DNA of 64,000 nt from assembly GCF_022259695.1 (NCBI RefSeq), contig NZ_CP092099.1:62001-126000 (forward strand), in the 5' to 3' direction. A model generated the notes under the pieces. That model was not told the origin of the DNA. It did not search any database and worked only from the letters and a program-made list of their open reading frames with translations. How positions within the stretch are numbered: the stretch's first letter is position 1; each line of letters begins with the position of its first letter. Below are positions 25,466-34,919 of this stretch, one piece after another. Made by a program: the position numbers and the translations under genes. Source of the DNA: Flaviramulus sp. BrNp1-15. GTDB taxonomy: Bacteria > Bacteroidota > Bacteroidia > Flavobacteriales > Flavobacteriaceae.

Positions 25466-26104
25466 ATGACCTTTACACCTATTAAAACGCCTTTAGTTGC
25501 AAAAAAGTTATTTCCAAATTATGTTTGGGATATCTCAACAACCGAAAAAGTTATTTATTTAACCTTTGATGACGGACCAACACCTGAAATCACAAATTGG
25601 ACTTTAAGTGTTTTAAAAGAATACAATGCCAAGGCTACTTTTTTTAGCATTGGGAAAAACATTAAAAACCATCCTGATATCTTTCAAAATATATTGAATG
25701 ATGGGCATGCTATTGGCAACCATACTCAAAACCACATTAAAGGTTGGAAAAATTCCGCGAAAGCGTATTTAAAAAACACTATTGAAGCTCAAGAAGTGAT
25801 TGATTCACAAAAAATAAGCACCAATCTTTTTAGACCACCTTACGGACAAATAACTCCTAAACAAGGCAAAAAACTAATAGAGTTAGGATATAAAATTGTA
25901 ATGTGGGATGTTTTATCTTTTGATTGGGATAAAGATATAACCCAGGAAGCCTGTTATAATAATGTAATTTCTAAAGCTAAAAACGGAAGTATTATTGTAT
26001 TTCATGATAGCGTGAAAGCTTCAAAAAACATGCAATATGCACTACCTAAAGTACTGAAGTATTTTAGTGAAGAAGGATATCGTTTTAAATCATTAGAGTT
26101 TTAA
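25466..26104 (+). CDS. NodB-type polysaccharide deacetylase
   Basis: This is a carbohydrate esterase 4 family protein of 212 residues with no signal peptide. The metal and catalytic motifs are visible: TFDDGP (D33 and D34 region), HAIGNHTQNH (zinc histidines), RPPYGQ and WDVLSFDW, with a final IIVFHDS. The family removes N-acetyl groups from peptidoglycan, chitin or other N-acetylglucosamine polymers. It follows the DUF2723 gene by 11 bp, suggesting joint envelope glycan work. Its stop overlaps the convergent thioredoxin-like gene by 4 bp. Substrate unknown. Confidence 0.9.
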   Translation: MTFTPIKTPLVAKKLFPNYVWDISTTEKVIYLTFDDGPTPEITNWTLSVLKEYNAKATFFSIGKNIKNHPDIFQNILNDGHAIGNHTQNHIKGWKNSAKAYLKNTIEAQEVIDSQKISTNLFRPPYGQITPKQGKKLIELGYKIVMWDVLSFDWDKDITQEACYNNVISKAKNGSIIVFHDSVKASKNMQYALPKVLKYFSEEGYRFKSLEF

Positions 26105-26397
26105 AAGTACTGCTGAATAACATCAATAAGTGTGTTCGCATCTTGCTCGCCACTTTGACGCCATTTCATTTCTCCATCTTTATAAATAATTAAAGTTGGT
26201 AAGGTTTTAACGCGTAAAGCTTCTGCAAGTTCTTCATTTTTGTCAACATCAATTTTAATAACTTTAGCCTTATCACCCAGAGCTGCAGCTACATCTCGTA
26301 ATGTAAGATGCATTGCTTCAGATTGATTATTCCATGTTGTATAGAAGTCTAACAAAACAGGAATATCAACATCTATAAGTTCCCCAAATTTTGACAT
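26101..26397 (-). CDS. Thioredoxin-fold protein lacking the CxxC active site
   Basis: This is a 98-residue thioredoxin-like protein. The fold pattern is intact: VLLDFYTTW (15-22), VIKIDVDKNEELAEALRVKTLPTLIIYKDGE with the cis-proline P67, and a closing amphipathic helix. At the place of the WCGPC active site the sequence reads W-N-N-Q-S (22-26), and there is no cysteine anywhere in the protein. It therefore cannot act as a disulfide reductase; a binding or chaperone-like role is inferred. The gene is monocistronic on the minus strand and convergent with the deacetylase gene (4-bp overlap). Confidence 0.85.
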   Translation of the reverse strand: MSKFGELIDVDIPVLLDFYTTWNNQSEAMHLTLRDVAAALGDKAKVIKIDVDKNEELAEALRVKTLPTLIIYKDGEMKWRQSGEQDANTLIDVIQQYF

Positions 26398-26540
26398 ATC
26401 TTAATGTTTTAGTTCAAACATCTTATTACAAACCTACGTAATTTTTCGATATAAATGTAAAATACAACAGTTATGTAGGTTCACTCTGCTCTATTTTTAA
26501 AAATAAATACTTTCAGAGTAAATATAACATTTCCATGCAA

Positions 26541-27770
26541 TTAAGTTGCACTTGTGCCTTTTTTAAGTTGTATTACGGTAATTTCTGGCCAAATTCCAAC
26601 ACGACCAGGGTAACCTAAATATCCAAAACCTCTGTTTACATTTATGTATTGCCCAAGCTCTTTATAAATACCTGCCCAATATTTATAACGCCATTTTACA
26701 GGGCTCCATTTAATCCAACCAGGAATTTCTATTCCAAATTGCATCCCATGAGTATGACCACTTAATGTTAGATGGTAGTGATAATCGTCACGAATAACTT
26801 CTTGCTCCCAATGTGATGGGTCGTGACTCATAAGTATTTTAAAATCGTCTTTATCTATGTTCTCAGAAGCTCGTTTTAAGTCACCAGCTTTTTTAAATCC
26901 GCCTTTACCCCAATTTTCTACACCAACAATAGCTATACGCTGCCCATCTTTTTCTATAAATCTACTTTCATTTAAAAGCAAATCGAAACCCATATCTTTT
27001 TGCAATTGAATTAAATCAGACAGGTTTTTTTCTTTTTCTTCAGCAGTAGGCCAGTTTACATAATCTCCATAATCATGATTTCCTAAAACCGAAAACACAC
27101 CGTCTTTAGCTTTTAGTGTTCCAAATAAATCTTTCCATGGTAACATCTCAGAAGACTTGTTGTTAACCATATCTCCAGTAAACATAATCACATCAGATTT
27201 TTGCTCATTTATAAGGTTTACACCGTAATCTATTTTCTTTTTATTATCAAAACTTCCAGAGTGAATGTCACTTATTTGTGTAATTCTGTAACCATCAAAA
27301 GCATCGGGTAAATCTTCAAAATGAAGGGTATAATTTAAAACCTTAAAACGGTATTTACCTTGATACATACCATATAAAAGTGATGCAAAAGGAATGGCTG
27401 CAATTCCCATAGCTATCTGGCTAACAAACTTTCTTCGTGATGGCACATGAAAGGTGTTTTTAGAAGAAAAAAACTTACCATAAGTCCCTTCAAAAAATCT
27501 AAAAATATCTTCACCCAATAAAATAGGAACAGCAACTAAGTTTAAGGATATAAATGCCAATAAAAAACCAAATGCATAACTTTTAGATGGTGTTAATACA
27601 CGGCCTTCTGAAAAAGCTAAAAACTGAAATAAAAAGTTACCAATAACCAGAAGAGCTATTCCAAAAAACACATAGTAAACCCAAGTGCTTTTTATCATAG
27701 TTTTTATGGCCTGAAAACCATAAATACTAATTATTGTGTAAATAATTAGGAAAATAATCCAACGTAGCAT
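26541..27770 (-). CDS. Membrane-anchored metallophosphoesterase
   Basis: This calcineurin-like phosphoesterase has 409 residues. The N-terminal 130 residues hold about four transmembrane helices; an RRKFVSQIAMG stretch near 112 looks Tat-like but is internal. The catalytic domain (about 155-409) has all metal-binding motifs: QISDIHSG, FTGDMVNN, LGNHDYGD, MSHDP and LSGHTHGMQFG. This arrangement matches the YkoQ/YaeI group of membrane phosphoesterases. The substrate is unknown (related proteins act on phospholipid-type substrates). It is monocistronic, with a TATCTTTG -7 box at 27791-27784 just before the ATG. Confidence 0.88.
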   Translation of the reverse strand: MLRWIIFLIIYTIISIYGFQAIKTMIKSTWVYYVFFGIALLVIGNFLFQFLAFSEGRVLTPSKSYAFGFLLAFISLNLVAVPILLGEDIFRFFEGTYGKFFSSKNTFHVPSRRKFVSQIAMGIAAIPFASLLYGMYQGKYRFKVLNYTLHFEDLPDAFDGYRITQISDIHSGSFDNKKKIDYGVNLINEQKSDVIMFTGDMVNNKSSEMLPWKDLFGTLKAKDGVFSVLGNHDYGDYVNWPTAEEKEKNLSDLIQLQKDMGFDLLLNESRFIEKDGQRIAIVGVENWGKGGFKKAGDLKRASENIDKDDFKILMSHDPSHWEQEVIRDDYHYHLTLSGHTHGMQFGIEIPGWIKWSPVKWRYKYWAGIYKELGQYINVNRGFGYLGYPGRVGIWPEITVIQLKKGTSAT

Positions 27771-27906
27771 ATTTCTTTTTTTGCAAAGATAATGGTATTC
27801 TAAATTAATATTTAATAAGTGTGATTTATTTAACTAATTGTTAAGGTTTTAAAACTTAAGCAAGAAATCCAAATCTCATAAGCCGCATTATAAGCATAAC
27901 TTTTTG

Positions 27907-27914
27907 TAGCTTTG
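27907..27914 (+). promoter_or_regulatory. -7 promoter element of polA
   Basis: TAGCTTTG matches TAnnTTTG, 23 bp before the polA ATG. No clear -33 TTG is present. The same octamer precedes the genes at 13683 and 36132. Confidence 0.5.
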
Positions 27915-27937
27915 ATTTTCTATCAAAACAAATAAAA

Positions 27938-30784
27938 ATGTCTGAACAAAAACGTCTTTTTCTAGTAGATGCTTACGCTTTAATTTTTCGTGGTTATTAT
28001 GCTTTTATAAAAAACCCAAGAATAAATTCTAAAGGTGTTGACACCTCTGCAATTATGGGGTTTATGAATTCGCTTTTAGATGTTATAAAACGCGAACGAC
28101 CAGACCATTTAGCTGTTTGTTTTGATAAAGGTGGAAGTGCAGATAGAGTTGAAATGTTTCAAGAGTATAAAGCCAATAGAGATGAGACTCCAGAAGCCAT
28201 AAAAATAGCTGTTCCTTATATTCAAGATATTTTAAAAGCTATGCATATTCCTATTATGGTAAAAGAAGGTTATGAGGCCGATGATGTTATTGGAACACTT
28301 TCTAAACAAGCCGAAAAAGAAGGTTACCAAACTTTTATGGTAACTCCAGATAAAGATTTTGCACAATTAGTAAGTGAAAATATATTTATGTATCGCCCTG
28401 TTTTTGGCGGTGGTTATGAAACTTGGGGGATTCCAGAAGTAAAGAAAAAATTTGAAGTAGATGACCCATTGCAAGTCATTGACTTTTTAGGAATGATGGG
28501 AGACTCCAGCGATAACATTCCTGGATTACCAGGCGTGGGTGAAAAAACGGCAAAAAAGTTTTTAGCCCAATACGGGAGTATGGAAAACCTTTTAGCAAAT
28601 ACGCATGAGTTAAAAGGCAAAATGAAAGAAAAGGTAGAAGCCTCTAAAGAATTAGGAATGCTTTCAAAAAAACTGGCTACTATTATGCTAGATGTTCCTG
28701 TTGATTTTGATGCCAAAGATTTTGAGCTTAACACGCCAGATATTGAAGCTGTAAAAAATATTTTTCAAGAGTTAGAATTTAGAAGATTAATAGATAATTT
28801 CTTAAAAACTTTTGCTTCAGAAACTGAAACTCCAAATAACAAAACAGAAATTTCATCGTCATCAGAAAAACCAAAAGCAACATCAAAACCAGCTTCAGCA
28901 GGTCAAGGTCAATTTTCGCTTTTTGGTGCAGACCCTAGTAGTGAAACGGAAACCGTTTCAGAATACACGAGACAAACAGCTGAAACTACCTCGCATTTTT
29001 ATCAAAGTGTAGCATCTGGTATGGCAACCAAACTATTCATTAAAAATTTAATGAACCAAACTAGTGTTTGTTTTGATACTGAAACAACCAGTATTAATCC
29101 GTTAGTAGCAGAATTGGTTGGAATTGCTTTTTCATGGGAAGTTGGTAAAGGTTTTTATTTACCGTTTCCTGAAAACAAAGACGAAGCCCAAGAACTTATA
29201 GAACAATTACGTCCATTTTTTGAAAGTGAAACCATTGAAAAAATTGGTCAGAATTTAAAATACGACATCAAAGTTTTAGCAAAATACAATGTTGATGTTA
29301 AAGGCAAATTGTTTGACACTATGCTTGCGCATTATTTGATTAATCCAGATATGCGCCACAACATGGATGTTTTAGCCGAAACGTATTTAAACTATACGCC
29401 TATTTCAATTGAAACTTTAATTGGTAAAAAAGGTAAGAATCAAGGTTCTATGCGCGATGTTCCTATCGAAAAACAAACCGAATATGCCGTTGAGGACGCC
29501 GATATAACGCTACAACTTAAAGAGCATTTTGAAAAAGAATTAGGAGAAGCCAATACTCAAAAATTGTTTGATGATATTGAAATCCCTTTGCTTAGAGTGT
29601 TAGCCGCTATGGAATTAGAAGGTATTAATTTAGATAAAGGATTTCTGAATTCATTATCAGAACAACTTAATATTGATATTTCATCCCTTGAAAAAAGCAT
29701 TTACGAAGCTGCAGGTGAAGAATTTAATATCGCATCTCCAAAACAGTTGGGTATAATTTTATTTGAAAAAATGAAATTGGTTGATAAACCTAAAAAAACC
29801 AAAACAGGGCAATATGCAACTTCTGAAGATATTTTAAGTTACTTAGCAAAAGACCATGAAATTATTCAGAAAATATTAGATTTTAGAGGTTTATCAAAAC
29901 TAAAAAGCACATATGTTGATGCGTTACCACTTCAAGTAGAACCTTCAACCGGAAGAGTTCATACCGATTATATGCAAACTGTTGCAGCAACAGGTCGCTT
30001 AAGTAGTAACAACCCTAATCTTCAAAATATCCCTATTCGTACTGAACGTGGAAGACAGGTTCGAAAGGCTTTTATTCCACGGAATGAAGATTACACATTG
30101 TTAGCTGCCGATTATAGTCAAATTGAGCTTAGAGTAATTGCAGCATTAAGTAAAGAGGAAAATATGATTGAGGCTTTTAAACATGGTGAAGATATCCACG
30201 CTTCAACTGCTTCAAAAGTATTTAATGTGCCTTTAAACGAGGTTACTCGCGAACAGCGTAGCAATGCTAAAACAGTAAACTTTGGTATTATTTATGGTGT
30301 TTCTGCCTTTGGGTTAAGTAACCAAACCGATTTATCGCGTAGCGAAGCCAAAGAGTTAATAGATACTTATTATGCAACATACCCAAAGCTGCGTAGTTTT
30401 GTTAGCGAACAAATAGATTTTGCAAGAGATCATGGTTATGTACAAACCGTTTTAGGGCGTCGCCGCTATTTAAAAGATATCAATTCTAGAAATGCTGTGG
30501 TTCGTGGTGCAGCAGAACGTAATGCTGTAAATGCGCCAATACAAGGTAGTGCTGCCGATATTATAAAAATTGCCATGATTAATATTCATGAGAAATTACA
30601 AGAAGGCAATTACAAAACCAAAATGCTTTTACAAGTGCATGATGAGTTGGTTTTTGATGTATATAAGCCAGAATTGGAAACCATCAAAACTTTGGTTAAA
30701 ACCGAAATGGAAAATGCCTATAAATTAGAAGTACCTTTAGATGTAGACTTAGATATTGGCGATAATTGGCTAGAGGCGCATTAA
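27938..30784 (+). CDS. polA: DNA polymerase I
   Basis: This repair and Okazaki-fragment polymerase has 948 residues. The N-terminal 5'-3' exonuclease (about 1-290) shows FLVDAYALIFRGYYA and GMMGDSSDNIPGLPGVGEKTA. The 3'-5' exonuclease domain is intact, with FDTETTSINPL (exo I), NLKYDIKVL (exo II) and YAVEDADITLQL (exo III), so proofreading is expected. The polymerase domain has motif A AADYSQIELRV, motif B RSNAKTVNFGIIYG and motif C QVHDELVFDV. A Ser/Glu/Lys-rich linker (about 295-345) separates the 5' nuclease from the rest. It is monocistronic and ends 9 bp from the convergent radical SAM gene. Confidence 0.98.
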   Translation: MSEQKRLFLVDAYALIFRGYYAFIKNPRINSKGVDTSAIMGFMNSLLDVIKRERPDHLAVCFDKGGSADRVEMFQEYKANRDETPEAIKIAVPYIQDILKAMHIPIMVKEGYEADDVIGTLSKQAEKEGYQTFMVTPDKDFAQLVSENIFMYRPVFGGGYETWGIPEVKKKFEVDDPLQVIDFLGMMGDSSDNIPGLPGVGEKTAKKFLAQYGSMENLLANTHELKGKMKEKVEASKELGMLSKKLATIMLDVPVDFDAKDFELNTPDIEAVKNIFQELEFRRLIDNFLKTFASETETPNNKTEISSSSEKPKATSKPASAGQGQFSLFGADPSSETETVSEYTRQTAETTSHFYQSVASGMATKLFIKNLMNQTSVCFDTETTSINPLVAELVGIAFSWEVGKGFYLPFPENKDEAQELIEQLRPFFESETIEKIGQNLKYDIKVLAKYNVDVKGKLFDTMLAHYLINPDMRHNMDVLAETYLNYTPISIETLIGKKGKNQGSMRDVPIEKQTEYAVEDADITLQLKEHFEKELGEANTQKLFDDIEIPLLRVLAAMELEGINLDKGFLNSLSEQLNIDISSLEKSIYEAAGEEFNIASPKQLGIILFEKMKLVDKPKKTKTGQYATSEDILSYLAKDHEIIQKILDFRGLSKLKSTYVDALPLQVEPSTGRVHTDYMQTVAATGRLSSNNPNLQNIPIRTERGRQVRKAFIPRNEDYTLLAADYSQIELRVIAALSKEENMIEAFKHGEDIHASTASKVFNVPLNEVTREQRSNAKTVNFGIIYGVSAFGLSNQTDLSRSEAKELIDTYYATYPKLRSFVSEQIDFARDHGYVQTVLGRRRYLKDINSRNAVVRGAAERNAVNAPIQGSAADIIKIAMINIHEKLQEGNYKTKMLLQVHDELVFDVYKPELETIKTLVKTEMENAYKLEVPLDVDLDIGDNWLEAH

Positions 30785-30793
30785 ATAAGATAA

Positions 30794-32740
30794 TTACTTT
30801 TTCCTTTTCTTATACTTCACCTTATTCTTTCTTTGATTAAAAGGGACTGCATCATTAAACGTGTTTTTAGCTTCACCTTTTGGCTTGTTTTTACGCCATT
30901 TTTCAGTTTTTTCTGGTAGCAAAACTTTTAATAAATCATGTCGCCCTAATTTGTTTAGAGTCTTTTTTATCCACGCTTTGTTTTCATCTTTATACCAAAA
31001 GAAAAAACGATGCTGTTCATCTTTTTCTTTCCTGGTTTTTGGCGTGTTTACTTTTTGAAGTGTGTACGGATGATAACCACTATAATAAATTACGGTAGCC
31101 ACCGTCATAGGTGTTGGCGTAAAGCCTTGAACTTGCTCCAGCTGGAAACCCATATCTTTAGTTTCGGCAGCTAAATTTGCCATATCTTCAACTTCACATG
31201 CAGGATGATTAGATATAAAATAAGGTATTAATTGAAGCTTTAAATTCTTCTTAACATTAATCTTATCAAAACGCTCTTTAAACTTATGGAAGTATGTAAA
31301 CGACGGTTTACGCATCAATTTTAAAACAGGATCACTGGTATGTTCTGGAGCAACTTTAAGTCTACCCGAAACATGCTTTGTCATCACTTCTTCAGTGTAA
31401 TCGTCTAATTCTTTAGGGTCTGCGTTTTTATTGAATTCAGGCACTAACATATCATGTCTAATTCCAGAACCTATAAACGATTTTTTTACTTTTGGATGGC
31501 TATCGACAGCTTGATATAATTCGGTTAATGGTTTATGAGACGTATCAAGATTACTACATATTACGGGCGAAATACAACTAGGTGCCACACACTTATCGCA
31601 AATAGATTGAATTTTGCCTTTCATTTTGTACATGTTTGCACTTGGTCCTCCAATGTCGCTTAAATAACCTTTAAAATCCGGCATGTTTGCAACTGTATCT
31701 ACTTCTTTTAAAATAGATTCTTGACTTCGAGACGCAATAAATTTTCCTTGATGTGCTGAAATGGTACAAAAACTACAACCACCAAAACAACCGCGATGAA
31801 TGTTGATGGAAAACTTAATCATTTCGAACGCAGGAATTGGTCCGCGTTTATTATATTTTGGGTGTGGTAATCGTGTGTAAGGCAAATCGAAAGAGGCATC
31901 TATTTCTTCTTCCGTCATAGTTGGGTATGGCGGATTTATCATCAACATCTTATCTCCTACCTTCTGAAAAATTCGTCTTGCAGCCAATTTATTACTCTCC
32001 TGCTCAATAATTTTGAAGTTAGATGCGTATTGTTTTTTATCTTTTAAACAGGTTTCGTGAGAAGCGATTTCAACATCTTCCCAATTACTGTTTTTTGGAA
32101 TTTTATCTTCTTTATTTAAAAGTACTGCAGTTTGGTTAACTGTATTAATACTACTAAAAGGAACACCTTTTTCTAGTAAACGTATAATTTCACGTAGTGG
32201 TTGTTCTCCCATGCCATATACCAACATATCGGCTTTAGACGTTTCTAAAATTGTCGGCATGAGTTGGTCGCTCCAATAATCGTAGTGCGTTACACGACGT
32301 AAAGAACCTTCAATACCGCCTATTAAAACAGGTGTATCTGGCCATTTTTCTTTTAAAATTTTACTATAAACTGTTGAAGCATAATCTGGTCTAAATCCAA
32401 TATCTCCATTGGGGGTGTAGGCATCTTTATCTCTTCGCTTTTTATTAGCATTATAATTACTAATCATAGGATCCATACAACCGCCAGTTACCCCAAAAAA
32501 CAATTTTGGTTTACCCAGTTTTACAAAATCTTGAAGATTATCCTTAACATTAGGTTGTGGAACAATGGCGACACGCAAACCAAAACTTTCTAACAAACGA
32601 CCAATAACTGCAGGTCCAAACGTTGGATGATCTACATAGGCATCTCCACTAAATAGGATAACATCTAGTGCTTCCCATCCGCGAATCTTTACCTCTTTAT
32701 TTGTGGTAGGTAACCAATCTGAAAGTTTTAACTCTTGCAT
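30794..32740 (-). CDS. YgiQ-family radical SAM protein
   Basis: This is a radical SAM protein of 648 residues. The iron-sulfur motif CFGGCSFC gives C318, C322 and C325. The N-terminal domain (FFGVTGGCMDPMISNY, DKDAYTPNGDIGFRPDYA) and the C-terminal YFISNHPACEVEDMANLA, FTPTPMTVATVIYYSGYHPYT stretches are the family hallmarks, followed by a lysine-rich tail. The family is widespread but its reaction is not established. The ATG at 32740 gives the typical start (MQELKLSDWLPTT). It is monocistronic, with a TATTTTTG -7 box at 32755-32748. Confidence 0.93.
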   Translation of the reverse strand: MQELKLSDWLPTTNKEVKIRGWEALDVILFSGDAYVDHPTFGPAVIGRLLESFGLRVAIVPQPNVKDNLQDFVKLGKPKLFFGVTGGCMDPMISNYNANKKRRDKDAYTPNGDIGFRPDYASTVYSKILKEKWPDTPVLIGGIEGSLRRVTHYDYWSDQLMPTILETSKADMLVYGMGEQPLREIIRLLEKGVPFSSINTVNQTAVLLNKEDKIPKNSNWEDVEIASHETCLKDKKQYASNFKIIEQESNKLAARRIFQKVGDKMLMINPPYPTMTEEEIDASFDLPYTRLPHPKYNKRGPIPAFEMIKFSINIHRGCFGGCSFCTISAHQGKFIASRSQESILKEVDTVANMPDFKGYLSDIGGPSANMYKMKGKIQSICDKCVAPSCISPVICSNLDTSHKPLTELYQAVDSHPKVKKSFIGSGIRHDMLVPEFNKNADPKELDDYTEEVMTKHVSGRLKVAPEHTSDPVLKLMRKPSFTYFHKFKERFDKINVKKNLKLQLIPYFISNHPACEVEDMANLAAETKDMGFQLEQVQGFTPTPMTVATVIYYSGYHPYTLQKVNTPKTRKEKDEQHRFFFWYKDENKAWIKKTLNKLGRHDLLKVLLPEKTEKWRKNKPKGEAKNTFNDAVPFNQRKNKVKYKKRKK

Positions 32741-32922
32741 AGCGGTGCAAAAATACTCAAAAATAAATGTCTAAAATTATAATTTAATGAATATCAGAAA
32801 TAAGTTATTTTATATGAATCTGTTCTTGCTTGAGATAGGTTGTCAAAATTTCTTTTTCCAAATACCAATAATAGCCTAAAAAACAGTATGTAAACAACAG
32901 TAAAAATAAGTCTAGATACTAT

Positions 32923-32952
32923 TTGGTAATCAAATATATAATCGTAAATTTG
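32923..32952 (+). promoter_or_regulatory. Bacteroidota-type promoter of the rplM operon
   Basis: TTG (32923-32925), a 19-bp spacer and TAAATTTG (32945-32952) match the TTG-N19-TAnnTTTG primary sigma consensus. It lies 48 bp upstream of rplM. Confidence 0.8.
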
Positions 32953-32999
32953 CAAACTCTTTTTAAGAGAGGAATGTTTAATTAGAAAAAATTATAAGT

Positions 33000-33455
33000 G
33001 TGGACACATTAAGCTACAAAACGATTTCAGCAAACAAAGCTACTGTAAATAAAGAGTGGGTTTTGGTTGATGCTGAAGGTCAGGCGCTTGGTCGTTTAGC
33101 TTCTAAAGTTGCAAAACTTTTAAGAGGTAAACACAAGCCAAACTTCACACCTCACGTTGATTGCGGAGACAATGTAATTATTATCAATGCAGAAAAAATC
33201 AGTTTATCTGGTAACAAATGGAACGACAAAACGTACATTCGTCACACAGGATATCCAGGAGGTCAAAGAAGTTTAACTGCTACAGAATTATTTGGAAAAG
33301 ATCCAGCAAGAGTAGTAGAAAAATCAGTTAAAGGAATGTTACCTAAAAATAAATTAGGTGCAGATTTATTCCGTAATCTAACAGTTGTTGTTGGTTCAGA
33401 ACATGCTCATGCAGCACAAAAGCCAAAAGCAATTAACTTAAACGAATTCAAATAA
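33000..33455 (+). CDS. rplM: 50S ribosomal protein L13
   Basis: Ribosomal protein uL13, 151 residues. Conserved segments include [46 protein letters not shown] and the GYPGG turn. The start is a GTG at 33000 ([20 protein letters not shown]), which agrees with the N-terminus of flavobacterial L13; no in-frame ATG would give it. It is the first gene behind a strong promoter, and its stop overlaps the rpsI start by one base. Confidence 0.97.
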   Translation: MDTLSYKTISANKATVNKEWVLVDAEGQALGRLASKVAKLLRGKHKPNFTPHVDCGDNVIIINAEKISLSGNKWNDKTYIRHTGYPGGQRSLTATELFGKDPARVVEKSVKGMLPKNKLGADLFRNLTVVVGSEHAHAAQKPKAINLNEFK

Positions 33456-33841
33456 TGGATGTAATTCACAAAATTGGCCGTAGAAAAACGGCTGTTGCAC
33501 GCGCCTATGTTGCCCCAGGAAAAGGTAACATTACAATTAATAAAAAAGACTTAGCTAATTACTTTACTACAGCTACATTACAGTACAAAGTAAAGCAACC
33601 TTTAGTTATGACTAACAATGACGGCAACTTTGATATTACAGTAAATGTATATGGAGGTGGTATTACTGGACAAGCAGAAGCTGTTCGTTTAGCAATTTCT
33701 CGTGCAATGTGCGAAGTTGATGCTGAAAACAGATTAACACTTAAGCCAGAAGGTTTATTAACAAGAGACCCAAGAATGGTAGAGCGTAAAAAATTCGGTC
33801 AGAAGAAAGCTCGTAAGAAATTCCAATTCTCTAAACGTTAA
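33455..33841 (+). CDS. rpsI: 30S ribosomal protein S9
   Basis: Ribosomal protein uS9, 128 residues. The family start IGRRKTAVARAYVAPGKG, the GGGITGQAEAVRLAISRAM segment, and the C-terminal GLLTRDPRMVERKKFGQKKARKKFQFSKR are all present. The terminal KR that reaches the P-site tRNA is intact. It begins within TAATG shared with the rplM stop, so the two are translationally coupled. A 216-bp gap with two hairpins separates it from rpsB. Confidence 0.98.
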   Translation: MDVIHKIGRRKTAVARAYVAPGKGNITINKKDLANYFTTATLQYKVKQPLVMTNNDGNFDITVNVYGGGITGQAEAVRLAISRAMCEVDAENRLTLKPEGLLTRDPRMVERKKFGQKKARKKFQFSKR

Positions 33842-33842
33842 A

Positions 33843-33927
33843 ATCCTGAACTGGATTCAGGATCTGTTTATCAGTTTCCTAAATCATGTTCAAAATAAAA
33901 TTAAAAAGTTGCTGAAACGAGTTCAGC
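33843..33927 (+). promoter_or_regulatory. Paired hairpins between rpsI and rpsB (possible rpsB leader)
   Basis: Two hairpins lie in the gap. ATCCTGAA/TTCAGGAT (33843-33850 with 33856-33863, loop CTGGA) is an 8-bp stem directly after the rpsI stop. GCTGAA/TTCAGC (33911-33916 with 33922-33927, loop ACGAG) is a 6-bp stem. Both contain a CTGAA/TTCAG core. Neither is followed by a T-run on the plus strand, so they look like leader or processing structures rather than terminators. Confidence 0.5.
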
Positions 33928-34057
33928 ATAAAAAAACAGTTATTGTTGTCCTAGTGTAAAAACAGGATTTAGTTTAGCATCTAAATGGTTAAGGCGAATT
34001 TTTAAAAAATGACCACTTAATCATTGCTAATTCAACAGAACGTAAACTATTACAAAA

Positions 34058-34834
34058 ATGGCAGTAGAAGTAAAAGAATTACTTGAAGCAGGTGTACACT
34101 TCGGACACCTTACACGTAAGTGGGATCCAAACATGGCTCCTTACGTTTATATGGAACGCAACGGTATCCATATTATAAACCTTTACAAAACAGCGGCTAA
34201 AATTGATGAAGCCGGAGCAGCATTAGCAAAAATTGCAGCTTCTGGACGTAAAATTTTATTCGTTGCAACAAAAAAACAAGCAAAAGATATCGTAGCTGAA
34301 AAAGCTGGTGAAATTAACATGCCTTACATCACTGAAAGATGGCCAGGTGGAATGTTAACAAACTTTGTTACTATTAGAAAAGCTGTTAAAAAAATGGCTT
34401 CTATTGATAGAATGAAGAAAGACGGTACGTTTATGACTCTTTCTAAAAAAGAGCGTTTACAAGTTGATCGTTTAAGAGCTAAGTTAGAGAAAAACTTAGG
34501 TTCAATTAGCGACATGACACGTTTACCAGGTGCTTTATTTGTTGTAGATATTAAGCGTGAGCATATCGCGATTAAAGAAGCTCAAAAATTAAACATTCCA
34601 ATTTTTGCAATGGTAGATACCAACTCAGACCCACGTCAAGTTGATTATGTTATCCCTGCTAATGATGACGCTTCTAAATCGATAGATAAAATCTTAACGC
34701 ATGTAGCATCTGCTGTATCTACAGGATTAGCTGAACGCAAAGCTGAAAAAGAAGCTTCTGCATCATCTAAAGCTGATGCTCCTAAAGCAAAAGCTTCAGC
34801 TAAAAAAGCTGTTGCAACAGAAGAAGAAGAATAA
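34058..34834 (+). CDS. rpsB: 30S ribosomal protein S2
   Basis: Ribosomal protein uS2, 258 residues. Hallmarks are LLEAGVHFGHLTRKWDPNMAPYV, the FVATKKQAKDIV segment and RWPGGMLTNF. The C-terminus (about 228-258) is an Ala/Lys/Glu-rich extension (KADAPKAKASAKKA), common in this phylum. It follows a 216-bp leader with two hairpins and precedes tsf, the usual rpsB-tsf pairing. A terminator-like hairpin separates the two and could set their ratio. Confidence 0.98.
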   Translation: MAVEVKELLEAGVHFGHLTRKWDPNMAPYVYMERNGIHIINLYKTAAKIDEAGAALAKIAASGRKILFVATKKQAKDIVAEKAGEINMPYITERWPGGMLTNFVTIRKAVKKMASIDRMKKDGTFMTLSKKERLQVDRLRAKLEKNLGSISDMTRLPGALFVVDIKREHIAIKEAQKLNIPIFAMVDTNSDPRQVDYVIPANDDASKSIDKILTHVASAVSTGLAERKAEKEASASSKADAPKAKASAKKAVATEEEE

Positions 34835-34856
34835 ATAACATTAATAAAACATAATT

Positions 34857-34905
34857 AAGTCGTTTAATTCTTTTCTCTATAGAAAATTTATTGAACGACT
34901 TTTTT
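34857..34905 (+). terminator. Terminator/attenuator between rpsB and tsf
   Basis: AAGTCGTT (34857-34864) pairs with AACGACTT (34894-34901), followed by a T-run. The loop is long (29 nt) and AT-rich. Partial termination here would lower tsf relative to rpsB. Confidence 0.65.
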
Positions 34906-34919
34906 AAATTATAATTACT

